The notes below the pieces were generated by a model. It worked only from the letters and a program-made list of their open reading frames with translations, was not told the DNA's origin and made no database searches. This document shows, piece by piece, positions 39,576-45,947 of a stretch of DNA of 64,000 nucleotides. Positions within the stretch are counted from its first letter, which is position 1; each line of letters opens with the position of its first letter. The position numbers and the translations under genes are program-made. This DNA comes from Citrobacter sp. MGH106 (GTDB lineage: Bacteria; Pseudomonadota; Gammaproteobacteria; Enterobacterales; Enterobacteriaceae). The DNA is taken from positions 1,674,001 through 1,738,000 of the forward strand of contig NZ_KQ089822.1 in the NCBI RefSeq assembly GCF_001037495.1. The letters are read 5' to 3'.

Positions 39576-39645
39576 TGAGCCTTTGAGGAAGTCGGTTAGC
39601 GCTGGCGAGCCTCGACGGGCTGATTTCCTGTGCGGCAAAGGTTCA
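39576..39645 (+). ncRNA. Structured leader element A upstream of the Rha-like gene
   Basis: TGAGCCTTTG (39576-39585) pairs with CAAAGGTTCA (39636-39645) and AGGAAGTC (39586-39593) pairs with GATTTCCT (39622-39629), with G-U wobbles, around a loop that contains GGTTAGCG, GAGCCTC and ACGGGC. It ends 21 bases before the ATG at 39667. A second copy with different stem sequence but the same fold and shared loop bases lies at 43916-43982. Confidence 0.6.
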
Positions 39646-39666
39646 TCTCAAAGTAAGGTAAACGCC

Positions 39667-40353
39667 ATGCAATTAGTTGAAATTAAAAAACTCGACCTTG
39701 TAACCAGCACTGTCTCTATTGCTGACGGGGTTGGGCGTGATCATGACACCGTCATTAAGTTAGTGGACCGTAACAAGGCTGATCTTGAAGAATTTGGAAG
39801 GGTCGGATTTGAAATCCGAACCATTCAAACTGACGGTGGTCTTCAAAAGCGTCGAGTGGCGCTACTGAATGAACAGCAAACCACTCTACTGATCACCTAC
39901 ATGCGTAATAACGATGTTGTCCGCAAGTTCAAAAAGAAACTGGTTGCTGAGTTCTTCCGCATGCGTGGCGCTCTGGCGGGCAAAAAAATGGATCGCAACA
40001 CCGCCCGTCTGGAATATCGCCCGATGAGCGATGCCATTAAGCATGAGCGTGAAGTGCAGGGTAAAGAAATCAAGCCTTACCACTTCAGCAACGAAGCCGA
40101 TTTGATTAACCGCATCGCGCTCGGTATGACGGCGGCAAAATTTCGTGTTTACCACGACCTCGACAAAAAAGAGAACATCCGTGACTACCTGACGCCGGAG
40201 CAGATCCACTGCGTAACTGAGTTGCAGCGGGCCAATACAGTTTTCATTGGCATGGGCTGGGACTTTGAGCAGCGCAAAGAGGCGCTAAAGGGTGTATTTG
40301 ATCGCAATCATCGCCAGCCGCTGATTGAAGAACAGCACAGTTTAGCAGCGTAA
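39667..40353 (+). CDS. Rha-family phage regulatory protein
   Basis: A 228-residue protein. Residues 1-110 match the Rha domain (TSTVSIADGVGRDHDTVIKLVDRNKADLEEFG, and NEQQTTLLITYMRNNDVVRKFKKKLVAEFFRMR). The C-terminal half is basic and helical. Rha of phage P22 relatives inhibits growth in some hosts lacking IHF; its role is otherwise unclear. It is preceded by structured element A and by GTAAGG, and is followed by a terminator. Confidence 0.78.
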   Translation: MQLVEIKKLDLVTSTVSIADGVGRDHDTVIKLVDRNKADLEEFGRVGFEIRTIQTDGGLQKRRVALLNEQQTTLLITYMRNNDVVRKFKKKLVAEFFRMRGALAGKKMDRNTARLEYRPMSDAIKHEREVQGKEIKPYHFSNEADLINRIALGMTAAKFRVYHDLDKKENIRDYLTPEQIHCVTELQRANTVFIGMGWDFEQRKEALKGVFDRNHRQPLIEEQHSLAA

Positions 40354-40387
40354 TGAGCGTCACTTCGACACACAGCCTAATCATTGG

Positions 40388-40412
40388 AACCCTGCCATTC
40401 GGCGGGGTTTTT
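40388..40412 (+). terminator. Terminator after the Rha-like gene
   Basis: AACCCTGC (40388-40395) pairs with GCGGGGTT (40402-40409), one G-U pair, five-base loop, then a short T run. It separates the Rha-like gene from the next accessory gene. Confidence 0.82.
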
Positions 40413-40504
40413 GCTTTTCGCACTCAGTGTAAGTGAAATATAACCATGTGCTTTCAGGGTGAGTTACTATGCAGATTCCTTTCAAAAGTTGTCTGGAGAG
40501 TGGC

Positions 40505-41002
40505 ATGGAATTAACATTTAAGGATCTGAAAGAAAAACGCACTAAACTGGTCGAGGCGCAATGGAAGTTACAGGATAAACTTCAGGAGAAGGCGAGCGAA
40601 CTACTACGAGAGTATTCAGGTTCTCTTGATCTTACATCTCGTGAGTGGACTGGTTCTGACGGAACAAGATGGCCTTATGTGGACATTGGTATTTGGGAGG
40701 AGGAGGGGAAGTTCTTTCCTGTCTTAATCCCCCAACTCAATATGGACAGCCGTTACCACTTGAATTTCGTGATTGCAACCACTCTTGATGATTCTCCGCT
40801 AACAGGTGGCTACAGGCAGGGCGTAAGCATCTCACTCTGGTATGAGAACTCATCATTTTATGCTGAAGTAGGCTCAGGAGACGACGTCTCCCGTTTTTCT
40901 GTCTCATCTCAGCTGGGTGGATTTTATCAGGTATGCAACGCTATTAAGGCGTTAATTAGCTCTTCTATGGATCGCGCCATGCCAGATATTCCAGCGAATT
41001 AA
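40505..41002 (+). CDS. Accessory prophage protein of unknown function
   Basis: A protein of 165 residues if started at 40505 (MELTFKDLKEKR, GGAG six bases upstream), or 177 from an ATG at 40469, which also has a fair ribosome site. The first 45 residues form a charged coiled coil (KLVEAQWKLQDKLQEKASELLREY). The rest is beta-rich with Trp/Tyr-rich stretches (RWPYVDIGIWEEEGKFF). It is flanked by terminators on both sides and has TATAAC at 40439-40444 as a possible -10, which suggests an independently expressed cargo gene. No relative recognised. Confidence 0.65.
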   Translation: MELTFKDLKEKRTKLVEAQWKLQDKLQEKASELLREYSGSLDLTSREWTGSDGTRWPYVDIGIWEEEGKFFPVLIPQLNMDSRYHLNFVIATTLDDSPLTGGYRQGVSISLWYENSSFYAEVGSGDDVSRFSVSSQLGGFYQVCNAIKALISSSMDRAMPDIPAN

Positions 41003-41023
41003 TAAAGCATAAACATCTTTCAG

Positions 41024-41047
41024 GGCTATGCAAATGCATGGCCTTTT
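41024..41047 (+). terminator. Terminator-like hairpin after the accessory gene
   Basis: GGCTATGCA pairs with TGCATGGCC (41024-41032 with 41035-41043, one wobble) and TTTT follows. A near relative with CGC in place of ATGC lies at 41311-41335. Confidence 0.65.
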
Positions 41048-41054
41048 CTATATC

Positions 41055-41157
41055 CCGTTGTGAAATGTTCCTGAGGCATGGGTTGTCAGCCAAAGGATCA
41101 CCGGGAGACACCCGGCACCACGCATCCATTATTGCATAGCAAAAAGGCTCACAACGG
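41055..41157. ncRNA. Structured RNA candidate in the pre-lysis region
   Basis: CCGTTGTGA (41055-41063) and TCACAACGG (41149-41157) form a perfect nine-pair closing stem over 103 bases. Inside is a strong hairpin CCGGG-AGACA-CCCGG (41101-41115) and weaker pairings around GGCATGGG...GCC. No open frame is seen. Either strand could be transcribed; on the forward strand it would be part of the late leader. Confidence 0.5.
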
Positions 41158-41176
41158 TGGAACTTTTAGCAGGGCG

Positions 41177-41252
41177 AAAAAAAGCCCGCATTGGGTTGCG
41201 GGCATAACAGAGAACAAATAGCTAATATTCAAGTTGTCTTTCATCAACTTGT
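41177..41252 (-). ncRNA. Small RNA candidate, reverse strand, about 75 nt
   Basis: A reverse-strand promoter (41259-41287) predicts a start near 41252. The RNA would open with a hairpin CAAGUUG-AUGAAAGA-CAACUUG, continue with an AU-rich single strand (AAUAUUAGCUAUUUGU), and end in GCCCGCA-ACCCAA-UGCGGGC followed by seven U (41177-41203), which is a complete rho-independent terminator. This is the layout of Hfq-binding small RNAs. It runs against the late transcript. Confidence 0.58.
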
Positions 41253-41258
41253 CAGAAG

Positions 41259-41287
41259 AATTTAACCTTAAGAAAAATTGATGTAAA
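41259..41287 (-). promoter_or_regulatory. Reverse-strand promoter of the small RNA candidate
   Basis: On the reverse strand TTTACA (41282-41287), a 17-base spacer and TAAATT (41259-41264). The -35 matches five of six and the -10 four of six consensus bases. Confidence 0.5.
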
Positions 41288-41310
41288 GACAATATTGATT
41301 TCTGGTTACA

Positions 41311-41335
41311 GGCTGCGCATTTGCGTGGCCTTTTT
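41311..41335 (+). terminator. Terminator-like hairpin, relative of 41024-41047
   Basis: GGCTGCGCA pairs with TGCGTGGCC (with wobbles) and TTTTT follows. It lies upstream of the holin gene, so Q antitermination would be needed to pass it. Confidence 0.65.
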
Positions 41336-41341
41336 CGTATT

Positions 41342-41400
41342 CAGGCTCACGGGAATCATCCGCTACGTGCTTTGTTGATAAATCCAGCCCGTGAAGCCTG
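41342..41400. repeat. Inverted repeat upstream of the holin
   Basis: CAGGCTCACGGG (41342-41353) pairs with CCCGTGAAGCCTG (41388-41400) with one bulged base, enclosing 34 bases. It ends 47 bases before the holin start. It may shape the late leader RNA or its processing. Confidence 0.6.
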
Positions 41401-41447
41401 ACCCTTTTCAAACACACAGCGCCATCCGAATAATCGGAGGTGAGGCT

Positions 41448-41726
41448 ATGACCAGAATGAGCACCATTTACAGCAGACTTTCATATGGAACAGGAACCAC
41501 GCTGACCGGCTGCGGTGTATCAGCGAAGGCATATGCCGAAACAGCCAAAACAGCAAAAGAGGTGTCCTGGATGTTGGCCGACAGAATTGCAGGGTTAAGC
41601 CTGAGCGACTGGGCAATTATTGTCGGTATCGCATGCACCGTTATTACCTGTGCAGTGAACTGGTATTTCCGCTGGAAAGAACGGGAGGATCGTCGCAATG
41701 GCTATGCCACAAAAGCTGAGGAATAA
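41448..41726 (+). CDS. Holin
   Basis: A 92-residue membrane protein in the first position of the lysis cassette. The ATG at 41448 follows GGAGGTGAGG; a second ATG at 41457 could give a shorter form, the dual-start pattern of many holins. Two hydrophobic stretches are seen (about 12-35, weak, and WAIIVGIACTVITCAVNWYF), with a charged C-terminus ([12 protein letters not shown]). Like phage 21 pinholin it would depolarise the membrane and release the SAR endolysin. Confidence 0.82.
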   Translation: MTRMSTIYSRLSYGTGTTLTGCGVSAKAYAETAKTAKEVSWMLADRIAGLSLSDWAIIVGIACTVITCAVNWYFRWKEREDRRNGYATKAEE

Positions 41727-42246
41727 GCTGAGCGCAGCGGTCGTTGGTCTGATTCTTGCGGGGGCTTCCGCGCCCGTGATTCTCGATCAGTTTCTGGATG
41801 AGAAAGAGGGTAACAGACTGACAGCATATCGCGACGGCGGTGGAATATGGACTATTTGCCGTGGTGCCACGGTGATTGATGGTAAGCCAGTAGTTCATGG
41901 AATGAAGCTGTCTGCTGAGAAATGTTCCAAGGTGAACGCCATAGAACGCGACAAGGCGCTGGCGTGGGTTGAGCGAAACATCAAGGTGCCACTGACCGAA
42001 CCACAGAAGGCTGGGATCGCATCTTTTTGTCCGTATAACATCGGCCCCGGAAAATGTTTCCCATCTACGTTTTATAAGCGAATTAATGCGGGCGACCGTA
42101 GAGGTGCCTGTGAAGCGATCCGCTGGTGGATTAAAGACGGTGGCCGCGACTGTCGTTTGACCAAAGGCCAGAAAAGCGGCTGCTACGGACAGGTAGAAAG
42201 GCGAGACCAGGAAAGCGCGCTGGCGTGCTGGGGGTTAGACCAGTGA
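41698..42246 (+). CDS. SAR endolysin (GH24 muramidase)
   Basis: A 182-residue lysozyme of family GH24. The N-terminal hydrophobic stretch ([19 protein letters not shown]) is rich in Ala and Gly, as in signal-arrest-release domains, so the enzyme is exported by Sec and held in the membrane until the holin acts. The catalytic Glu-8-Asp-5-Thr pattern is in [17 protein letters not shown]. Multiple Cys residues (CRG, CSK, CPY, CFP, CEA, CRL, CYG) may control activation. It overlaps the holin gene. Confidence 0.92.
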   Translation: MAMPQKLRNKLSAAVVGLILAGASAPVILDQFLDEKEGNRLTAYRDGGGIWTICRGATVIDGKPVVHGMKLSAEKCSKVNAIERDKALAWVERNIKVPLTEPQKAGIASFCPYNIGPGKCFPSTFYKRINAGDRRGACEAIRWWIKDGGRDCRLTKGQKSGCYGQVERRDQESALACWGLDQ

Positions 42247-42749
42247 GCCTGCGCTATAGGTTTATTGCCATTTCGCTGCTGACGGCTGTCGCATTCATCG
42301 CGGGAAACGTATGGAGTAACCGTGGTTGGGAAAAGAAGTGGGCGGAACGTGATAGCGCGGAATCATCGCAAACAGCGAACGCACAGACCGCAGCCCGCAT
42401 GATTGAACAAGGGCGTATTATTGCCCGTGATGAGGCTGTAAGAGATGCACAAGCACAAGCCGCTAAATCGGCCGCTACTGCTGCTGGTTTGTCTGCCACT
42501 GTTAGCCAGCTGCGCGCCGAAGCAACAAAACTTGCCACCCGCCTGGACGCCGCAAAGCACACCGCAGATCTTGCCGCTGCCGTCAGAAGCAAAACAGCCG
42601 GAGCCGACGCCGCAGTGCTCGCCGACATGCTCGGACGCCTTGCAGAAGAAGCTCGATATTATGCTGGACGAGCTGACGAAAGCTACCGCGCTGGAATGAC
42701 GTGTGAGCGGATTCATGACTCGGTGAGAGAGTCAAATAGCCAACAATGA
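42243..42749 (+). CDS. Rz-like inner-membrane spanin (DUF2514)
   Basis: A 168-residue protein starting at a GTG on the endolysin stop (GTGA). One membrane helix near the N-terminus ([18 protein letters not shown]) is followed by a long Ala-rich coiled coil (to about residue 140), the form of i-spanins of the DUF2514 type. It spans the periplasm and pairs with the Rz1 lipoprotein to fuse inner and outer membranes at lysis. Confidence 0.88.
   Translation: MSLRYRFIAISLLTAVAFIAGNVWSNRGWEKKWAERDSAESSQTANAQTAARMIEQGRIIARDEAVRDAQAQAAKSAATAAGLSATVSQLRAEATKLATRLDAAKHTADLAAAVRSKTAGADAAVLADMLGRLAEEARYYAGRADESYRAGMTCERIHDSVRESNSQQ
42445..42699 (+). CDS. Rz1-like outer-membrane spanin lipoprotein, nested in Rz
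   Basis: An 84-residue protein in the +1 frame entirely inside the Rz gene. It has a lipoprotein signal with lipobox ([13 protein letters not shown]) and a Pro-rich mature region ([17 protein letters not shown]), the typical o-spanin features. Complete nesting within Rz is the same arrangement as in lambda. Confidence 0.88.
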   Translation: MHKHKPLNRPLLLLVCLPLLASCAPKQQNLPPAWTPQSTPQILPLPSEAKQPEPTPQCSPTCSDALQKKLDIMLDELTKATALE

Positions 42750-42911
42750 GCTTCGCAATCAGCAGTCGCCAGATGAAAGAGAATAAGCATGTACTGGCTG
42801 TTGAGCATGAGTACATTATGCATCCACATTTGCTAGTTGGATGACAGCAATTGGTTAATAATTGAACGGAATGCGGTATGATAAACCACATTCATTAAAA
42901 GGTCAGCCATC

Positions 42912-43076
42912 ATGTCATTCTTCGATTACGCAATGCAGCGTGTTGGGCTTGTAGCCAATATGACTGTCACGTGTCCGATATGTGGACATAAATCTACTCA
43001 GTCGACCACGAAAGTACGTCAGCAACAGGTATTACTTTGCCCAAAGTGTAAATCGCTTTTTATCATTCACAGGTAG
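42912..43076 (+). CDS. Small zinc-ribbon protein (YnfU-like)
   Basis: A 54-residue protein with two Cys pairs, CPICGHKS (near 23-30) and CPKCKSLF (near 42-49), forming a zinc ribbon. It starts MSFFDYAMQRVG after AAAGG and has TATGAT at about 42878 as a possible -10. It resembles the small zinc proteins YnfU and relatives of E. coli prophages; its function is unknown. A terminator follows at once, so it may be a separately expressed unit. Confidence 0.7.
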   Translation: MSFFDYAMQRVGLVANMTVTCPICGHKSTQSTTKVRQQQVLLCPKCKSLFIIHR

Positions 43077-43101
43077 TCGGTCGCGATACAAATAACCCTA
43101 G

Positions 43102-43124
43102 GCCTCGCAATAGCGGGGCTTTTT
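43102..43124 (+). terminator. Terminator after the zinc-ribbon gene
   Basis: GCCTCGC (43102-43108) pairs with GCGGGGC (43113-43119), one wobble, four-base loop, then five T. Confidence 0.82.
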
Positions 43125-43142
43125 AACAACTGAGGTATGCGC

Positions 43143-43340
43143 ATGACAGTAGTTCTTACAGCTACGCAGATTGAAGACCTGGCAGCCTTCGCGAAAGAAG
43201 ATGGGCAGCCCCAATACACCATCACCACTGGCACGATCCCGGAATTTGAAGCGGATGATGGCGAGATTATCCCTGAATACACAGGGATGATCGCCTACTC
43301 AGAGTCACTTGAGCACGGTGTATTGCAACTCGACGATTAG
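43143..43340 (+). CDS. Small acidic phage protein, function unknown
   Basis: A 65-residue protein from the ATG at 43143 (MTVVLTATQIEDL), with GAGG seven bases upstream; two codons earlier is another ATG. The product is very acidic (pattern EFEADDGEIIPEYTG). No function recognised. It forms a small accessory block with the next genes. Confidence 0.6.
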   Translation: MTVVLTATQIEDLAAFAKEDGQPQYTITTGTIPEFEADDGEIIPEYTGMIAYSESLEHGVLQLDD

Positions 43341-43412
43341 TGGCATTCAGCAGGCATTCATTGAGTGCCTGTGATAATGCTAAATTAGTCCTTCACACAT
43401 GAAGGAGTTGGC

Positions 43413-43820
43413 ATGAAGATAGACCATGATTATTTAAAAGGACTTCTTGAGGCTTTTGAAGATTCAGGAGAACCGCAAACAAACATAAAACTGTTGCTTG
43501 CACAAGGATATGATTATCGAACCCCTGAGTTCTTGTTCCATATGCGCTTGCTTGCAGACAGATATTTAATTTCTCGAACTAATGGTGGTATGGGGTTTGG
43601 ATTCTCAGAAGCTTCAGATTCAGGTGGATCATGGGCTGTAATGCCCTTGAGGCTTACTGCTGATGGACATGACTTCCTTGAAACCATGAGAAATAAAGAA
43701 GTATGGAATACGGTTAAAACCGGTTTTAAAGATGCCAGCATTGGGACTTTGGTTGATGTATCCAAGCGTCTATTTGATGGATATGTTCAAAAGAAAATCG
43801 ATGGCCTCCTTGAGCAATAA
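43413..43820 (+). CDS. DUF2513 protein
   Basis: A 135-residue protein of the DUF2513 family common in prophages, function unknown. Residues 1-90 have a winged-helix-like pattern ending in LTADGHDFLETMRN; the C-terminal helix is amphipathic. The gene is AT-richer than its neighbours and is closed by its own terminator, which suggests late acquisition. Confidence 0.78.
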   Translation: MKIDHDYLKGLLEAFEDSGEPQTNIKLLLAQGYDYRTPEFLFHMRLLADRYLISRTNGGMGFGFSEASDSGGSWAVMPLRLTADGHDFLETMRNKEVWNTVKTGFKDASIGTLVDVSKRLFDGYVQKKIDGLLEQ

Positions 43821-43848
43821 TGCCTCACGAACAAAAAAGTAAACATAA

Positions 43849-43875
43849 AGCCCTGCAAACGCGGGGCTTTTTTTA
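43849..43875 (+). terminator. Terminator after the DUF2513 gene
   Basis: AGCCCTGC (43849-43856) pairs with GCGGGGCT (43861-43868), one wobble, four-base loop, then seven T. Confidence 0.88.
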
Positions 43876-43915
43876 TTGCGCTTCGCACGCGCACATCAAA
43901 GAGAGTCTTTCAGTA

Positions 43916-43982
43916 GTGAGCCTGGGTGATGCCGTTAGGTTGCGTTTACCTCTCGGGCGGCATTGCCGTGCGACAGGCTCAC
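43916..43982 (+). ncRNA. Structured leader element B, partner of element A
   Basis: GTGAGCCTG (43916-43924) pairs perfectly with CAGGCTCAC (43974-43982). GGTGATGCCG (43925-43934) pairs with CGGCATTGCC (43958-43967). The loop contains GTTAGG, TGCG, CCTC and GGGC. The element ends 19 bases before the ATG at 44002. Stem sequences differ from element A, but the pairing and the loop words are kept, so the fold itself appears to be selected. Confidence 0.65.
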
Positions 43983-44001
43983 GTCTAAAAGGAAACGTAT
44001 C

Positions 44002-44706
44002 ATGAGTAACAAAATCATTACGCTGTCTGGCGCTGCTACTGACGTGCTGTATGCACTCTTTTTCCGTGGCGCGTTGCTGTCAGGTGACCTGCCGTCTAAA
44101 TCTGGTGCCGCTGAATTACGCGAGCTGGGTTTTGCTGAAACCAGACATACAGCAACTGAATACCAGAAAGAAAATCACTTTACCTTTCTGACATCAGAAG
44201 GGCAGAAATTTGCCGTTGAACACCTGGTCAATACGCGCTTTGGTAAGCAGCAATATTGCGCTTCGATGATGATTGACGTTGGTCTTGATACCTCTGCCGC
44301 ACAAAAGACAATCGACGAGCTATACCAGCGCATTGACCGTAACACCCTCGCCTTCGAACTTCTTCACAATGGAGAGTCATTCATCAAGGACGCCACTATC
44401 GCCAGTGGTGCTATCCACGGAGCGGCAATCGAAACACCTCATCCGGTGACCAATATCTACAACATCAGCCTTGGTATCCGGAGTGATGAGCCGGTGCGGA
44501 ATAAGGTAGCCATTAGCACCAATGAAATAAGTATCCATGCAAACGTCGAAGAAGTTCTGCGTAATGCTCTGGCAGCCAACGAAGAAGTTGAGCGCTTGCG
44601 CGATGCTATGAAGAACGCTGCTAGCGAAGGTGTACAGCAGGCTTTAGCTGCGGTGGAAAGAGATTTCAGAAGTAACGGTAAACTCCGTCGCCTTCTTGGG
44701 GTTTAA
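44002..44706 (+). CDS. Phage late-region protein of unknown function
   Basis: A 234-residue protein (MSNKIITLSGAATDVLYALFFRG...). The first 75 residues have a winged-helix-like pattern (LPSKSGAAELRELGFAET, then HFTFLTSEGQKFAVEHL). The C-terminus ends with a helical stretch (EVLRNALAANEEVERLRDAMK). AAAAGGAAAC precedes the start. It lies directly after structured element B. No family recognised with confidence. Confidence 0.7.
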   Translation: MSNKIITLSGAATDVLYALFFRGALLSGDLPSKSGAAELRELGFAETRHTATEYQKENHFTFLTSEGQKFAVEHLVNTRFGKQQYCASMMIDVGLDTSAAQKTIDELYQRIDRNTLAFELLHNGESFIKDATIASGAIHGAAIETPHPVTNIYNISLGIRSDEPVRNKVAISTNEISIHANVEEVLRNALAANEEVERLRDAMKNAASEGVQQALAAVERDFRSNGKLRRLLGV

Positions 44707-44721
44707 ATAGCAGGAGGTCAT

Positions 44722-44955
44722 ATGCGTCTAACTGTATTAGATGACGATCCCGGCAGGAAGATTAATCTCGGTGTAGAGCGATACGCTGTTTTTCTCGATG
44801 GCATTGAGATTAAGCATGTCTTCACTGCTGACGATGAAAAGGGCGAAGTAATCGCTGCTGTTCTCGATGAGCGTGGTTATATGGTAGCAGAGAACGGTGA
44901 AGTGAAGCGGCACACGCTTTACGGTTCCGTGAGGATTGAACCATGCCAGCGTTAA
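44722..44955 (+). CDS. Small phage protein upstream of HNH nuclease
   Basis: A 77-residue protein, MRLTVLDDDPGRKINLG, preceded by GGAGG. Beta-rich, no membrane segment, function unknown. Relatives are found in front of packaging genes of HK97-like phages. It overlaps the HNH gene by thirteen bases. Confidence 0.7.
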   Translation: MRLTVLDDDPGRKINLGVERYAVFLDGIEIKHVFTADDEKGEVIAAVLDERGYMVAENGEVKRHTLYGSVRIEPCQR

Positions 44956-45293
44956 TCCCTCGCGCATGTCGCAAGCGAGGTTGTCCCGGTACGACTACTG
45001 ACCGTTCAGGCTACTGTGAGCAGCATCGCAATGAGGGCTGGCAACAGCACCAGCAGGGTAAGAGTCGCCATGAGCGTGGCTACGGCAGTAAGTGGGATAT
45101 CAAACGAGCCCGTATCCTGAAGCGTGACAACCATCTGTGTCAGAACTGCCTGCGTACTGGACGCGCTGTCGCGGCCACAACCGTTGACCATATCAAGGCT
45201 AAGGCTCATGGGGGTACCGATGATGATTCGAACCTTGAAAGCCTGTGCTGGCCTTGCCACCGCTCGAAAACAGGGCGTGAACGCTTCAAATGA
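44943..45293 (+). CDS. HNH endonuclease of the packaging module
   Basis: A 116-residue HNH nuclease. Zinc ligands are in CQNCLRTGR and LCWPCHRSKTG, and the HNH core is TTVDHIKAKAHGGTDDDSNLESL. In cos phages such as HK97, an HNH protein next to the terminase is needed for specific cutting of cos; the same order here suggests the same role. Confidence 0.92.
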   Translation: MPALIPRACRKRGCPGTTTDRSGYCEQHRNEGWQQHQQGKSRHERGYGSKWDIKRARILKRDNHLCQNCLRTGRAVAATTVDHIKAKAHGGTDDDSNLESLCWPCHRSKTGRERFK

Positions 45294-45449
45294 TAATGAT
45301 TACCATCAACGGATGTGGAGGGGAGGGGGAGGTCAAATCCCTGTAGCCGGGCGCCAAAAGGACCGCCGCCTAGCCTTTCTTCACATCGCCGCAGGTTAGA
45401 AAACTTTTTTTGGGTTCCCCCAGCCGATGATTAATAGGAGTTTTCGATT
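45294..45449. other. Probable cos (packaging) region
   Basis: A 156-base gap between the HNH nuclease and the small terminase, with a purine-rich GGAGGGGAGGGGGAGG stretch (about 45316-45331), a GC-rich GCCGGGCGCC block and an AT tract before terS. In related phages cos lies here. The cut site cannot be set from sequence alone. Confidence 0.5.
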
Positions 45450-45947
45450 ATGTCAGGACCGCCGAAAACCCCTACCCATCTGCGTTTGGTGAGGGGTAAC
45501 CCATCCAAACGGCCTATCAACAAAAACGAGCCGCAGCCACCTAAAGGGGTACCCCCAGTTCCCAAGCATTTCGACAAGCAGGGGAAGTACTGGTTTAAGC
45601 GGATGGCCGAAGAACTTGATGCCATTGGCGTCATATCTCAGTTGGATGCCAGGGCTCTGGAGTTGCTGGTAGAGGCATATACGGAATACCGCCATCATTG
45701 TGAAACGCTGGATCGGGAAGGTTATACCTATGCGGTATACAGCGATGATGATGCTGATGAAGGGAAAGAACGTGAAATTCGAATGATCAAGCCGCATCCG
45801 GCAGCCATGATGAAAGCTGATGCCTGGAAGCGACTTCGCGCGATGTTAGCGGAGTTTGGTATGACTCCTTCCAGCAGGTCTAAGGTCAGTAAAGAAAAAC
45901 CAGACGATGATGATCTGTTAAGTCAATTTCTAAATTCGAGGGACTGA
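45450..45947 (+). CDS. terS: Terminase small subunit, P27 family
   Basis: A 165-residue DNA-recognition subunit of the packaging motor. It begins with the family-typical Pro-rich stretch (PPKTPTHLRLVRGNPSKRP), followed by helical segments (DARALELLVEAYTEYRHH) and an acidic tail. The stop codon overlaps the terL start by one base. Confidence 0.9.
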   Translation: MSGPPKTPTHLRLVRGNPSKRPINKNEPQPPKGVPPVPKHFDKQGKYWFKRMAEELDAIGVISQLDARALELLVEAYTEYRHHCETLDREGYTYAVYSDDDADEGKEREIRMIKPHPAAMMKADAWKRLRAMLAEFGMTPSSRSKVSKEKPDDDDLLSQFLNSRD

